From Toxotes chatareus (lineage: Eukaryota > Chordata > Actinopteri > Toxotidae): a stretch of 64,000 nucleotides of DNA. Below are positions 12,257 through 27,500 of this stretch, one piece after another. Made by a program: the position numbers and the translations under genes. The stretch is from contig CM028895.1 in the NCBI GenBank assembly GCA_016801885.1, forward strand, positions 9,386,001 through 9,450,000. Direction: 5' to 3'. The notes beneath the pieces were generated by a model. That model was not told where the DNA came from. It searched no databases and saw nothing but the letters and a program-made list of their open reading frames with translations. Within the stretch, counting starts at the first letter, position 1. Each line of letters starts with the position of its first letter.

Positions 12257-15200
12257 CTGTTAGAAAAGAATGAGAGAGTTTGACTTCTGTAATCCCAAAG
12301 GTGTGACTGGAGTCAGTTCTCAGGCATCTCTAACCTCTAGCTGGGGAATCTGGGGAATCGGCGAGTCACAAGAAATCATCGGCTGGGAAACTGACATGTC
12401 ACTTGGGTCGCACTCCACTCCTTGTTCTTGAGCTAAAAATTTCATCCGTTACAAACAATGCCTAGTGCAGTTGCCCTCCCTAGCTTGGATTATTTATACG
12501 TTTATATTGACTGATTCTACAAAAGTGGCCCCCTAAACAAATAGAATTCATGGCATTTTGAAGTGACATTTGTTTAAGCAGAAATGTACGTGCCTGTTCA
12601 CCACATAGTCAGCAGTGCTTATTTTGTCAGTGAAGCGTGTCTTGAGTCTTGAGACATTAAGCTAGAGTGTTAAGGGTAAAACTGAAATGCAAATACGGAC
12701 AAAAAGGTTGCAGCAACATGTTACTTCTTGTTTTTCAATACGTACAAAAACAGAGAAACAGAAGAAATCAGAGCAGGGAAATGAATGACACATGAACCCT
12801 TTGATGTCCTGCACCTTCGGAGCACATCACCACACTGACATCGTATCACTCCTCATGCACACACCTAGCCACCCTGGAGAAGCAAACAGCGGTACACAGG
12901 CACACAGCTTTGCTTGCACAAAGTGAGATTAGTATCCAAATCAAACCAAAAGAAAACAGGCCGACCTGGAATCTCTGCCAAGTTACGGGGGGCAAGTAGC
13001 ACAAAGAGACCTTTCAGATAATCAATCACCCGCTGTGCAAAGTCTTAAGAAATATGATTATTTAATTGCAAGGGTTTACACAATGTGCCGTAAGTAGGAA
13101 CATTAGAGATCCCAAAACAAACTCCAGTTTTCAAAACTGTGACTGTTAAAGCTGAGATTGAGCTGACACCTGAAAGCTTGTGATCCCGGCCTTTAGAATG
13201 CAGCTCTATACAAACCCTTCCTAAAACAAGATGATCAAAACCATGTGTTGCAGATGTAGAAACAGAAGCCAGTCAATGCACTTTAAGTTTCTGACTGAAT
13301 AAACAGTGGTGCTGTTGTGTGTGCTAACAGCTATCAGACAAAGACACCCACTGGAGGGGGGAAAAGTCAGTGTCAAACTGTCAAGTCCAGAGTCTCGATT
13401 GCACAATACTCCCCTCAGACACGGACGCCTTGTCTGGAACATTCCAGAAAGTTCTCAGCCTCCCTCCCAGCTGATATGAATGAGTGCATTGACCTCTGAA
13501 ATGGGAAGCCCTCACTCTCATCTTTGCCACTCACCTAAACTGCCCAATCCATGTACACATGCACTCACTCAGACCATGAATACCTGCTTCTAGCAAATGG
13601 CACTTTGTGTGTCGCTGAAAAGCCTAAGGTTTGTTTGTGTAGCTGAAATCCATTTCAGTAGTATTTGACATGCACCTTAGCTACCTGTGTCTGGTTTACT
13701 GGTGTGCAAAGCAGCCTCTTTTCAGTGTCCTGAATCACTAGAATCAGTTTATTTAAAAAATTTTGTTCAAACGATTTGTTCACTGAGTCCTTCAGTGCTT
13801 GACCGGAGCTTAGACTGTGGAGTCTGACACACTGAACTGAAACATGGCCTAATAGTGGGTTTTCCTCATGATCCCCGGCTTCTGGAAGTGTTGTCTCTTG
13901 GACAAACATTTCTTGGTATTTTAATAGTTTCCTCTCTGAATTTCGGAGATGGACACTGGTTTTTAAAGACTTTTAAGTCTTTTTAACTGATCTACAGTTC
14001 GGCATTACTGTTGACCTTGCAGGGACTGATTCTGGCAGTCTGAGCCATTGATGCTAACATCACAGCCGCAGCAGCTCCAATGAGTCTCTATATTCTCCTC
14101 TCATACAGGTGGACCTAATATTTTATGGCTGTGTTTATCGTGGAAGTCTGTTAAAACAACGGGTGTGCATATACACTGCAAACAAATCAATGACTTGAAT
14201 GAGTGCATCCCTGCACATTGGCTCACAACTGACTGAGAGCTCAACTGAACTGAGAAATGAACGGATTATTTCAGGAAGTGATTCAGTTCAGCTCATTCAC
14301 CCAAAAGATTCATTCTTTTGAACGAATCGTTGGCAAACAACACAACACTAGTCTGGATACAAAGACAACAGACACACATCCGCCACCACTTAGCTCCAAA
14401 AGGAACAGAGAAGGCCAGTGAACTTCAAACAATCACTTAAAGAGCTTGTAGTTGCTCTAAGCCTTCTTTAAAACACTTTGCCACTTCATCTCTGGTAAGG
14501 ATATTTCTGCCTCTCTGTCTCTCACTCTTGCTCTATATTTGTGGTATTTATTTGATAGCTGATGCTGAGTGATAATGAGAATGGAAAACATATGGAGAGG
14601 AAGACACAGAGTAGGGAGATGAAATTAGAAACATTCACAGAAGCTGAGTGCTGGTGGAGACAGTGCTGAGTGTTGGCAGTCCAGTGATCTCACAAAACAA
14701 CCATGGACATTGTCATTCATGCGATGATGAGGCTAGAAATATACATCTCCCCTGCCATTTCGTTCTGTTTTTATGTTCAGTAATCATTAATGTAAGACAC
14801 AGACAAATTGGCAAAAAAGTAAAATAATGAGCTGAGAAAGAAAATTACCACCTCCCTTTGTTTATCTTGCTGTCACTCTCTCTGTTTTTCTCTCTAGATC
14901 TCAGGAAGTAAGCATCATATGGCACTCAGCATGCTCCCACTGCTCTTCCCAATTAGACATCAAACACAGATCTCATATCTGGGATATTGTCCAGGAAGAC
15001 ACTTGCGCAGATAAATTCATACACTCAGACACACACATACAGGTTTTAACTGCAAGCCTGCTAACAATAAGACCCCATCTGTCTCTTCAGAGCACTAGCC
15101 AAGAGGGCCAAATTCAAACGCAATATGATCAAATCAGGTGACAATATGTCTTTGGCAGTGTCAATCATTTTTTATATCCAAGCTGTATCTCCTACGCAAC

Positions 15201-18200
15201 CATTTCAGTCCATGATGTGGCATATAGAAGCATCTGTTTATGCCTCCATGCATTTATGAATGCACGCATGAGTGAAGTTACCATGATATGACTGGGAGGG
15301 GAATGTGTTTCCACGGCAACGGGCAGTTCTACGTTCTACAGAGATTTAAGTTGATGGCATGTGCCAGGACATGTCAAAAGACTCCAGCGAACACACTCAC
15401 TTTAATGTGCATGCACGTTCGCAGACGTGCATGTGAGGGGGCATTTGTGCGTGTTGTATGTGAAAGTGGGAGAAAGGTTATATATTTTCTGATAAGAGCA
15501 GCTGCAAATTAACTGGAGACCACAAAATGACTATAGGAATCAATCAAACCAAGTCACACACAGCTGCTTTTTCAGCCATTAACAACCATGGTTTCCCACT
15601 GTGGCTTTGCAACAGATCAGGTTTAATAGCAAAGCAATACAAATATATATATCCATGTGGTTCTGTCAGTTACTGAAGTATGCATTCCATTGTAAAATGA
15701 CAAGTGCAACCTGGTTATTTAATGTCTTGAGTCACACACTCTTGAGTCACTACTCCCCGTGAAATTCAAGTTCTAGGTCATTTGTCCAACCCAAAAGGGC
15801 GTTTCCTCAGTTAACATCTCTATCAGCTGCAGCATAAGTTGCACACATAACTCTGTACTCACTCTGTAACAATGTCACCCAACTTCCTACTTTGGTCCCG
15901 TCATAATCACTATGGCTTTGTCACTTGGATGAAAACGTCCTTTTTTGGCATTTGCTGAAAAGACTGATGCTGTCTCTCACAACCGCTAGATATCGCTTAA
16001 CAATAAAACATAACTATGGGTCGTAATAAAGCTGAGTGCACCAATGACTTATGGGGTCATTTTGAATTGGAGGACAGTCTTTGTTCTTTGAGTGGAGTGC
16101 AGTATGCTGAAGGTGTAATAACAGGGAAATGCAGCTTTGGTTTTGCAAGATGGTTAAGGAGATCAGAATTGATTTAAGCTAGATGGACGCAAAATGCTGC
16201 CATGTTAGAGATGGCACAAATTACTCAGTGAGAATGGGCACTGGTCTTCGATCCTCTTTGATTTATGGCACATGGGCAGATAATGCTACTGCCAAGTAGT
16301 CTGCAGAATGGGAGTGTGTGCTGTAACACAATGAGTGGAGCACGACTGCAAAGCCTCAGTGCCGAATAATATTCAGAGGTTAATACAACTCCACCATGGT
16401 ACAATAAACAATTCTAGGATCGTTTTCCAACTTTCTTTCTGTCTCTCTCTCTCTCACACACACACACAGTGCTTCTATTACAATAAATGCATACCACATG
16501 CGGGTTTGTTAGATTTCTCCTTTGATCGAGAAGCAGCACCAAGTGGAGAAAGAGAACAATCTCTTCATCCTCCATCCACACCATCTGTGCCTCAGCCTCC
16601 AATTTCTTTCTTTCTCTCACAAACACTTCACTACCCACCCACCCCCACACATGAATCCCTCCACTCCTTCACAGACTTCTTCCACAGCATCACTCTGCCT
16701 TTGAGACTGAGGCTAAACTCTTCAGAGATTACTGCCTTTATTAAAAAAGATCAGCGTAATCCTCCACTTTAATTCTGTTATACCCTCTCTGTCTCTCACT
16801 GTACTCTGGTGGTGAGCTGGGATTGGCCGATGAGCCAGGCCTGCCAAGGGAATATAGATGACTGTAGAAAGTGGAGACAGCTGGGTCTGGTCCGACTGCA
16901 GTTCTCCCCATCTCCCAGATTAGTCAGAACGATAGAGATTAGCAAGGCTGATTCTTTGTGATTATCGTGTGTATCATACCATCATGCTACACTAGAAGCC
17001 TACATATCCTTTTATTTTACACTTTTTATTATGCTTTAAATATAATAATTCTCAATTTTTGGCTTTGCCCATTAGCAACCGATATAACACAACATGCAAG
17101 TCATGTACACCTATGAAAGCTTTTACTTTTGAAGTTCTAAACAGCCAGTATGCATAATTTGGATTAACAGATCTGATCTGACCATTAAATCAAACCCATC
17201 TAATATTAATTTGGTCTACACTGCTAATCTATTAAATCACTGTATGCAGCATCTCCAAAAAATAAGGCTGGTGATATTCTATATTTGTCCTTATTGCTAA
17301 CAAATTCCATGAAAAGATCAAAACCTTCAGTGAACCGATCTGAAATAGATAGGTTATTCCTCTGTTGGCCATTGTTGTCCAAAAACATTTAAAAACATAT
17401 CAGTGAGTCACACCAATACACTGGGTGACACACGTTCCTTCAAAATGATGGGCATTGTCACTGTTGTTGATCTTAAGTCAACATACTCTATCCATGTGTG
17501 TATTAATCCGCCAATAAAAATAGTACCCAACAAACACACCTGTTATTCCTGCTTGAATAACACAAAAATGTCCAAAACTACAGGTCCCAGCTGTTTGACT
17601 GATGTAAAGTTTTCCTCACAAAACTTTACAGTAACCTTTGTCCCCTGGCAGTAGACAACAATGAGTGTCCATTCACACAAAAACCTAATTGTCTGTCTTT
17701 TTTTGTACAATCATCTGTCACTTGAATAATCCTCAGTAAACATCACCACCACCTGCCAAAGCTGTGATCAGCTACAATGACAACGACAATCAAATGGACA
17801 TCAGATTTAGAACCTAATAATCCTCTCAAATGACAATAATTGGGAGACAGAGGGAGGTAAAAAGAACTGAAAGCAAGATTAATTATTTCTGGCAGGCAAA
17901 GCAATTACTATAGCTTAATCAACAAGAGTGTTACATACCGGTGTGTGTGATCCTGGCCCCATGGTTACACCAATCAACCCCATGCTCCTGTCATTATAAT
18001 GATACACACAATCCAGCTATTTCATATTCCATTGCAAAAACATTATGATGTAGCATTTAAAAATAACGTCCTTTACGTGAGCACATTTAGCTGCAACTAC
18101 ATTTTCCAAGTGAAATATCTCATGATTGTACACCTGTCTGCCACTTCAGGTATGTGAGAATAAAAAAAAAAAATACTGGAAATTTGCTTTTATATTTAAT

Positions 18201-21200
18201 GTAATGATGATGTAATCATGCTGCATTGCACCAAAGTTTTCAGTATTGTTGATAAAATATAGTATAGCAGCTTTTTGTTTTTTTTCTCTAAATCACATTA
18301 GCACAGGCCTCTGGTCCACAAGTCCCTGATATGGTTTCTCTCACCTGGCTTCTCCACCTACTTCAAATCAGAGGGAGGTTAATGTGAATCAGTCACCTGC
18401 TGTTTCATTAAGCCACAACTTCTCTTTCTGCCCACTTGTCCATTTCATGTTTTGACCTTCACTTGGCGCACAGCTACCTTTTTACCTAATCTGTCAGAAA
18501 AATATAGCCTGCCAAAGTACATATCCTGACGTCAAGACACTCCATAGTGTTAAAAACAAAAATATATATATATAAATTCCACTCACTGTTTAACTGAAAG
18601 CTTTGACCTCTTGACTGCACAGCTTGGTGGTATTTTTCTGAAGCGTCTGGACTCTGGTGAGAGCAATCGCAAAAAATGAGCAGCAGGTCTGACACTCAGG
18701 TGCCCTGTTACTTTACCAACAGATGGGGCTGACTTGGCAGCTCTCCTTCTGTCGCCTTATGGTTTCCAAATGGGCAGACACAGCTCACCTGTGGCTGGCT
18801 CCTCCATGACATTTGATACACTGGTGACAATTTGTTTACTGGAGCACTGATTGTGCTGTGTCCTCTCGGATGCTCTGACCACGCTGTCATCGATTTTTAT
18901 GTATCGACTTTGTTTATTCTTGGTGTAAATCCATATACAGGTGCTGAACTCGTCTTCCTTCACAGTGAGGTACAAGTCCTCCTCTGTCTGCATGTTTGTC
19001 CTTTTTTTAACTCCACCTCCCCCTCCACCACCATCTTCCTCTCGCCCGCCTTCATTGTTCTGGCAGACAGTCTTCTCTTGTTTTATCCAGTCATCCCTTG
19101 TTCACCCATCCATCTTCTTTTCCCTGAGGGATTATTCATGCTTGGCCTGGCAGCTCACACCTCTCTCACACCCAGGCTGAGAGGCACAGATTCACTAACA
19201 CACCCAGCTCCATCAGGACATGCAGACCATGTAGAAAGGTCCCATAACAAAGCGATCAAACGGGGGAACAGGAAAAAATAAACATCCTTTTTATATCCCT
19301 GCAAAATAAATTAAAATAAAGGCAGTAATGTGTCAGGACAAGAGAATAGTAAAATAAAATTCAATTAAATTACCCCTGGAGTAAAATTTGTTCAATCAAC
19401 TTTCTCCTAAAATGAATTAAATTAATTATCTCCTATTCTTCTCCTGAGAGTTCTTCTGCTTTCACTGATCACACTTCAGCTGACATTTTTAACCATTTCA
19501 GGTCTCAGATCTTCACCTTTGAAAAAAAAAAAAAAAAAAAACCTAAACACTTTTTCAACTCTTCTAACTTCCACTGTTAATACACTATGTGCTTCAACTG
19601 CTTTTGGTGCTAACACTTAAACTGAGGCATTCTGAGGTATTTTTTAATTTCCAATTACTTGGACTTTACTTATTTCCAATGTCATTGTACTAACTTGAAG
19701 CAATGGCTAATATCATGACATTAAGGTCCAAATGGCTGAGGTTCGTCAGTTCTGACTTACATTGAGTTTGTTTGTTACTAACGCTGCTTACCTCTGCTGT
19801 CCCTGAGGTGCTGATGTCCTATTGTTGCTTGACTGAACATGGGGCTTAACACTAATCTCATCACAGCTCAGTGATGATTCAGCAGTTAGTAACAGCTCAT
19901 AGACATGTATAGTATAATGCGTGCACACACACACACACACACACACACAAACGCGCGCACGCACATACACACACATTCTCTATCTCGCGCATTAAGAGAG
20001 GAGTATTGCACAAAAGTTGTCTTAGATGTTAGGTTCTTGAATAATTTTGTTTTTTCACCAAATAAATTCACATGAAGAGAAAAATAATTACAGCCCACAA
20101 GGACAACAGATGGGTTGTAAAGCTTGAGTTGTACAGGTCAGTCTGACAACTCCACAGCAGTGTTTCTTTCCAGTCAAAATCCAAACGCTTGAAACTAAAA
20201 ACTTTGGATGCACACCTGGTAAAATCTACCAATAATTTAATGTCTTCTGTCCCATAAAGTTCAGGTAGTATATATGTGTTTGTGTGTGCCTTCGACCCTC
20301 ACTCTATCCTTTGCTTCTCCACTTTTTCCTCCTCCGTTCCTATTCAGTTCCACTTAATGCACCGTAACCTCCCAGTGAGTCCATTGTCCCAGATATCTGC
20401 CCTCTGATCAGCAGTCCTGTCCCAACCTGTACCAGGCTGATGTATGGGGTCTGACAGCTGAGCTTTGCAGGAAGGACTCGGTAAGGAGATGAAAAGGGCA
20501 GCGTGGAGACAGAGAGCTCTGGGAGCTTTCAGAGTCCCTGCCATGCAGAAAGGTAGATGTTATTTGTCTACGTGTAAATAACAGACTCCCAGACTGACAT
20601 GCAGTCTTTCTGTCCCTATGAAATTCTCCTGGTCTCACCAGTGTCCTGCTGCATTTTTAAAGCAATTTTGATTGGAATTGGTGTTTCTGTTTTTTTTTCT
20701 CTTTGTCAGGGACTGTTGTGTCAGATTGTGGGGTTTGCCAAAAAGATTTCTGTTGTGTGGTCTGAATCAAAATTTTATGGAAGAATTGAAAAACAAACAG
20801 TCCTTGTGGAGGCTGAGAGAGAGGTAAAAATCTGAAGACATCGCACTTAATATTGATCCAGTAACCACTGTTTTTGTTATTTGAAGAAAAAAAGCACAGA
20901 ATCTTCACTGGTCTGTTATACATTAATGATGAGGATATAAAATTAAATATCTATACCTTTATTTGACTGACCTTGTGGCCGTGTGGCTATGTAGTTTTTC
21001 AGCTAAATCACCACCAGCTTGCAATGGACAAATGCAATGTTTATTGCTGGTTACTGCATTTTTGGTTTTGGAAATGAATTCTTTATAGCCTATAAAATGG
21101 AAATGCTAACTTGCAGCCTTTCCTGCTATTACTCCAAGGAACTGACCTCATTGTATAAACTGGTCCAACATGCTGAAAAATCCAAGCTACTCCTTTCTGA

Positions 21201-21452
21201 ACACTGCACTGTAACCACTCTAACTGTATTATGTACAGTATTTATAACGATGACTAACCATGTTAGTTGCGTGATGCAAGATGAAAAGGATAGATTTTCC
21301 AGTAATGAGATTAGTACATCCGATGTAAAATATTTTTTCCCAGCTTCCCCACCATCCACTAGCCACTATGTCCTCTTAAAATTGATCACTTTATGTGTCT
21401 CTTTAAGCAGTCTTCATAGCCAAGGTGAAAGAAACAGCATGAATGAGTGGTG

Positions 21453-21516
<64 letters not shown>

Positions 21517-24500
21517 CTGTTTATGTAACAGGCAAATCAAGAAAATCAAACTGCAGAAAATAAAGGCTATGGTCCGAAACCCACACATATAACCTTCATC
21601 ATCTTCTTTGTCCTGCATGGTAATTATGTTGATCATGCATCATGGGTGTCACTTTAAACTGAGACACTGAAGAGAAAGTGAAAGAGAGAGAGATAATGGC
21701 TATAGACAGAGGACAGGAAAGGAAATAGAAACAGAGGGATGACACAAAGCAGAGAGAGAGAGGTGAGAGAGAGCTGAAGCACGACAAGCATTCAGATGTT
21801 TTGACACGCGGCAAATCGATTAAAGGCTGAATGCCAAACACAGAATAGTGTTACGTGGATCCAGATCTGCAGCCATTAAAGGGACAGCTGATTCTCTGTG
21901 TTGGAAGGTCCAGGATCAGCGTCACTGGAGGAGGAAAAGACACACATGGTGGTGTCTCAGATAATGTATTAGCAGAGTGCTGAAAGTGTGTATGTATGTC
22001 CATATATAGTAACATATATACTGTTTGCATACATATGTGTACTCTGTATGTTATATATTCTCTAATGTTACGTGTATGTTTATGTTTTGAGTGTAAAAGT
22101 GTACACGTCTGTGTAGAAAAGATATTTTGGCAGCACTTTTTCTCAATTTTCATGCAGATAAAATGCACTGAATTGAAGTGAAATGAATTATACTGTATGT
22201 AAATATGTGTCTGTGAGTATTTGTATGTGCTTGAGCTAACGAATACTATCCACTGGCTTGTTACACAAATGAAAATATGACAGATTTGCCCTATACACTA
22301 TCTAGAAGATTATCAAAGACCCCAACCAGTTTCACAGCATATCACACTAAACCTCTTTTGTTGAACTCAACAATGAAAGCATCTAAACAATGAAGCGAAA
22401 TTGTGTTGTGCCTGCAATCTCAAAGCTAAACTGGAGGGCATAACTGCCAGAAGAGACACAAAGAAAAAAAACATGGAAACATGAATGAATTCCAACACAA
22501 GGTTATTTTCCTAAACAGACCTGATGTCACCATAGCATCCTTTACAGATTATTCACCAGATGTGCCCACAGCATCAAACAAACCCAAACATGATCTTGTT
22601 AGCTAAGCCAAACATGATCTGTGCACAGCTATGGAAAATGTGAAAATAAACTACAGTCATCATAAAACACTGATGAAGGCAGGAGCGTCCTTGTGAAATT
22701 TATACCAGCGCTGCTGCTAATGAACACTTGGCCGTGGCGTTAGTGCAGAGAAATTATTGTGCAAGCAACAAATGCATCATCGCAGCTCTCTCCTGTTCAC
22801 TCTCCACCTCATGGCCTCTCCTATAATCATAAACAGACACATTCCTGCAGAAATGAAGCAGTCTGTAAGGCAGAGCTCTGCCAGGTTTCAGGAATGTGAT
22901 CACACAGCGGCACTTTGCAAGGCTCTGCTGCACTGAGCTGCTCCAGCCAGCCTGCTGATGGTGAAGTCTTACTTTTCCACTGTCAAACACAACTGGACTG
23001 TTTTTCTTTTTTTATCTGTACCTGGCAGTACAGGATGCCTGAGAATAAATAGCAGCCCCCGTTTTACTAAAATAAGAGTGGAAATGAACTTTAGCACTTT
23101 ATTTGTCACCTGACACACAGGTGGGAAAAATCCTCCACTGAGCACATTGTGACCTAGTTCCATCAGTGGCTATGCACAAGTGGGTTATAATACCTGAAAG
23201 AATAAAGCTCCCTTTGTTGTTGTCCTTGCACTGGATTTCTTTTTGGTGGCCTAGTTTGATGTTAGTTAATTGTCAATTTTCATGTTCTTTTTATTGTTAA
23301 TGATCACGTACATATGTGTGTGTGTGTGTGGTCCACTGCAGACTCCTCGGTGGCACATAGACCTGGAGCCCTGGGCCAGTGAGAGCCATTCTCTGGAGGA
23401 AGAAGCTAAAAGGTTCCTCACCTACATCACAACGCCACAAGTGAGTCATAATCCTTTGAATTCTCACTGGCTTGTTGTTGTTTGTTCTATTGTAAGGGAC
23501 CATGTATAACATTAAAAATAAATGTTGTATTTGGTAACAGCTTAATGTATATACTCAAATACTAACAAGTCTGAGCTTCCTTTACTTTACCTGAGCATTT
23601 CCATTTCGTGCTACTTTATTCTTCTACTACTCCACAGCTCAGAGGAAAATACTGAACTTCATACTCCTCTACATTTACTAACAGATGTGCTAGTTATGTT
23701 AAAATTAAGATTTTATATACAAAGCCAGATGGGAGTATATTAAATCACCCAGTATAAACAGTATAACATAACATTAAGCATAACATGACATTTCATGTTC
23801 TTCTATACTTTTTATTTGTGATTGTGGCTGTACATGATTCTTTGCTGCAACATAGGCCTATGTCCCAGCTCAAATTCAAACCAAATATTGCAAATAGATG
23901 CACAAATATACCATTGAGACAGTGGGTTAAAGAGAGTTAATTGGAGTGGTTGTTGCTGCTGAAGGCCAAAAAGTGTATTATTTTGACAGGCCTTTGTTAT
24001 GTATATCAGACTGAGCCTGTATCTGTCAGCCTATGACTGAGATACACTGGCGCCTCTTTCACATTCAGCTCAGCCAACATTATTTGTCTTGCTCGACAGC
24101 ACACACATAATTCATTACTCTATTGATTACCATACAGATGGAACTCACAGACCCTCTATTCATGCTTAATCAATGAGACGTTGTGGTTTGTTTGTTGGTC
24201 TATGTCAGTATTAAATTACTGCAAATCGATTAAGATGTTAAGAATCATAATTTGAAAAATATCGAGGGATTTAGAAAGCCTGGAATTTCTTATCCCTATT
24301 GTGTAGGTAATGCAATGACACAGATTCGTTTTCACTGTCCAAAACATAGACGGACATATTTTGGATGACGTGTGCTGCGGTTTTTATTGTGATTAAATTG
24401 ACTTATAAATCAGCAACTTATCTATTTCCCTCACACAGCAAAGCCAGAACACAGAGTATTCCTCTCCAAATGACTAAGCACTCGTTCTGTATCTTTCACA

Positions 24501-27500
24501 AAGCAGACATTCAGCTCATAATGAATTAGCCCCAGGATGTGTGTGTGCAGCCACTTGTATGTGTATTTGTGTTGGTGAAAGGAAGGGACAAGGACAAGAA
24601 CAGAGAGAAAGAGATTGTCTAAGCGGGAGAGTGTGTGTCAGTGTATGTTTGTGGGAATCTGTTGAAGGGAACTGTCCATCATAGACAGTGACAGGCGAGG
24701 GTGGAGGGAGCTGGTCATAGCAGCATCCTCAGCTGTAATGCTGACTGACACAGTGCCTGGTGGAGCTGTTACTCAGGGAGATGACTTGCGACACAAATGC
24801 TACAAATGTCCAATCAATAGCAGTCAGTGTATCTTACAGCCATACACCAGGACAAACACAGAAAATAAGAAGTGTTTCTATAAAAGTATTTCTAACAACC
24901 TGAAATGTACTGTAGATAATTTTCTCTGATTAACTTAACAACAATAAGTAGTTACTGTTCATCCATTATAATGAAATGTTTTCTCAATGAAAACATTCTT
25001 TGGGGCCAATTTTTACAGCTGAACAGCGTTCAGCAGTTCAACGCCAACAATAAGTCTGCAGATGTGAATTGGCAAAATAATCAAGAGTGATTTTGCATTT
25101 CATTGCACAGTGTGCATTGTGTGCTGATGAATGCTTTCAGCCGGAACTCATTAACAATGACGGGCATAATGGAGCGTGTTCCAAATTCATTTAAATACAT
25201 TACAGCACCACCCACATGTACAATGCAGTTCTTGTGCTCTTTACAACAAAGACACACATCAGGTGACTTTTATTTCCTGTCAAACTGTGTCACTGCTTTT
25301 GACTCAGCTGCTCCCATCCTGCCTGACCTGTCACTGAAAGCTTTGATTAGAGGAAGATGGTCATTTGAAGGGCCACAGCAAAGGAACAAAGAGATTCTTC
25401 TGAAGCTGGAAAAATCTAACCCACCTAAAAGGGAACTTCCTTAGAATGTAAACAAACATAATGAACAGTTTCAAATGGAAAAATGTCAATTTCTAGTGAA
25501 CAATAGATGGATTTATAAGAGGCTGGGATACAGTGCTCATCGTTCCCTGACAACGGAATATTTTTGGAAAGCACTAATCATTTGTCTATTTCACATTTAC
25601 AGAGCTATAACACACACATATTTATACATGCTATCTTGTTCATACTTGAATGGTGTACAGTAGTGCCACAGACAGATTTATGTTGCGTATAATCATGTCT
25701 AAGCCAATATTGTTCCTTTCTCAGCAAACTGAATCTCTGCAGCAGATGGAGCTTGAAGGGACCAGACAGCAAACATTTGAGCAGCAGTTCCACTGCTAAA
25801 GCTTAGTCACTTGTAAAACTGCAGATGTACAACACAAAACCAACACGCTGACATGTACACACGTTAACTGCATGTATGTACACAGTTTATGCAGGTACAT
25901 GCTTCATACAAACATACGGAAACTCACATAATCACTACGCATGTTGGTCCATGAATTATGAGTTCATGAGTTAACTGAGAACCACCCTCCCCATGACTGG
26001 TAGAGTTTTACATAAGGATACTGTATACAGGATACAGGTCCTCAAAAAGTTCAAGTGAACTGAAAAAAAAACAACCTGCCAATCTACACTCACAGGATTT
26101 TTCAGCGTATAAAGTACCTAAAGAAGGAATACTTCCATTTTCTCCTTGTTTATCATCTGTCTTTCATTTTCCTGTTCCTTCACTCTGTTGCTAATAGGGA
26201 GACTTGGCAATACTGCTGATACATCAGCTCCAGCTGCATATGATGATGAATAGTATGCACGTTGCAGATCATCCCTGAGGCCCAAACACACGCCAGTCCA
26301 GGGTCAAAGTCAGTAGCAGTTTCCAGTGATTTATGGCATTTATGTTAAGATATCTGGAGAAAAAGATGTTCACAACATCAGGACAGTGTTGCAGCCAAGC
26401 TAACACTCTTGACTTTAAAATGTTGGGGTGTTTGTTTAAACTACTTGGCACTCAAACAGTTTTTGGGGCCACAGAACAAAAGTTGTCTAAGGGATAAGAG
26501 CACAAATGCAAACCATGTCTGCTTGAGCTTCATATACACTTCGCACTGTGTGCAGTATAAAGTCATATATACACACGCTAAATTATTCACATATTCCACA
26601 TTATTCACACAGGCCACGCTTATGGTCATATGAACTGTATATAGTTATACATGGTTGAGATACTCACATTTCCTTAAGCTATATCTGTTTTCTGTGCGTC
26701 ACTCAGCTCTATCCTTATAGTTTAAAGCAAGAGGTTAGATACTCTTTAGCTCTTTGAGAACACAAGTATCGTGTTAACACTGGAGGAACTCTAAAGTCAA
26801 TAAAACTATGTGCATGTTTTCCTGTGTCCAGGTGTTGTGTTCATCATTGGCTGGTGAAGAAGCTGCTCAGGAGGGGCCCAGGCGTGCCTGGGCTGTGTGC
26901 CTGGACCCTCAGTACAGCCTGACCCACAGGATACAAAGCAAACACTGCAGGATCTACTCTTTTGGGTGCGTATAGACACACACAAACACTCACATACATG
27001 CAAGCTCATGTTTTACTAGATTTGTGTGGCACAGCTACAAAATCAGCCCTGGGTGTATAGAATATAAATCTAGCCCTAATCGTAATCACTCATACAACAA
27101 AATCTACAGTCTGTGCATTAGCTATGAGACAGGCTGTGACGTACAGCCTCCGAACAAGTAACAGGAATGTTCACAACATTAACTTTCACACAGTCAGTGA
27201 GTTATCTGCAGACGCAACAGTTATTCAGACCATCTGGTTCGGTGACAGGATGTGATATATCCAGTCATAATTGCTGCTTTTGTCACTTCACCTGTGACAA
27301 TTTAGATTTTTTTTTTTTTTCTTTTTTTCCCCTCACTGTTTCATGAAAAATTATTAGTATCAAAAGTCCACACAATAGAGGGAGGAGGTGTATCTTTGTC
27401 TAAGCTCCCTGTTAGTCTTATCTTTTCATGTTCATTGGTCACTGAGCCTGTATTCATTCTGTTTTTCTCTGACAGAGAGGAGATATTCAGCTGGCTTTTT

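Larger units (their letters stand above)
7122..23341 (+). other. mettl24: mettl24 intron 1 (16.2 kb)
   Basis: A GT-AG intron with no further supported exon. It holds microsatellites (7780-7804, 9637-9664, 12221-12252, 19924-19949, 21455-21513), an A20 run, and teleost repeat pieces at 10070-10217, 14215-14351 and 17250-17660. Large non-repetitive AT-rich blocks, for example 11840-12080, carry many TAATTA-type words and could be regulatory. That last point is inference only. Confidence 0.85.

Noticed and set aside
16335..16772. 145-codon plus-strand open frame
   Set aside because: Spans CT/CA simple sequence, and its translation is a microsatellite artefact.
18832..19281. 149-codon plus-strand open frame in mettl24 intron 1
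   Set aside because: A pyrimidine-rich stretch giving Pro/Ser/Leu-rich translation. No family match and no splice sites fitting the mettl24 phases.
19522..19541. A20 run considered as a processed pseudogene tail
   Set aside because: No coding similarity in the preceding kilobase and no target-site duplication around it.
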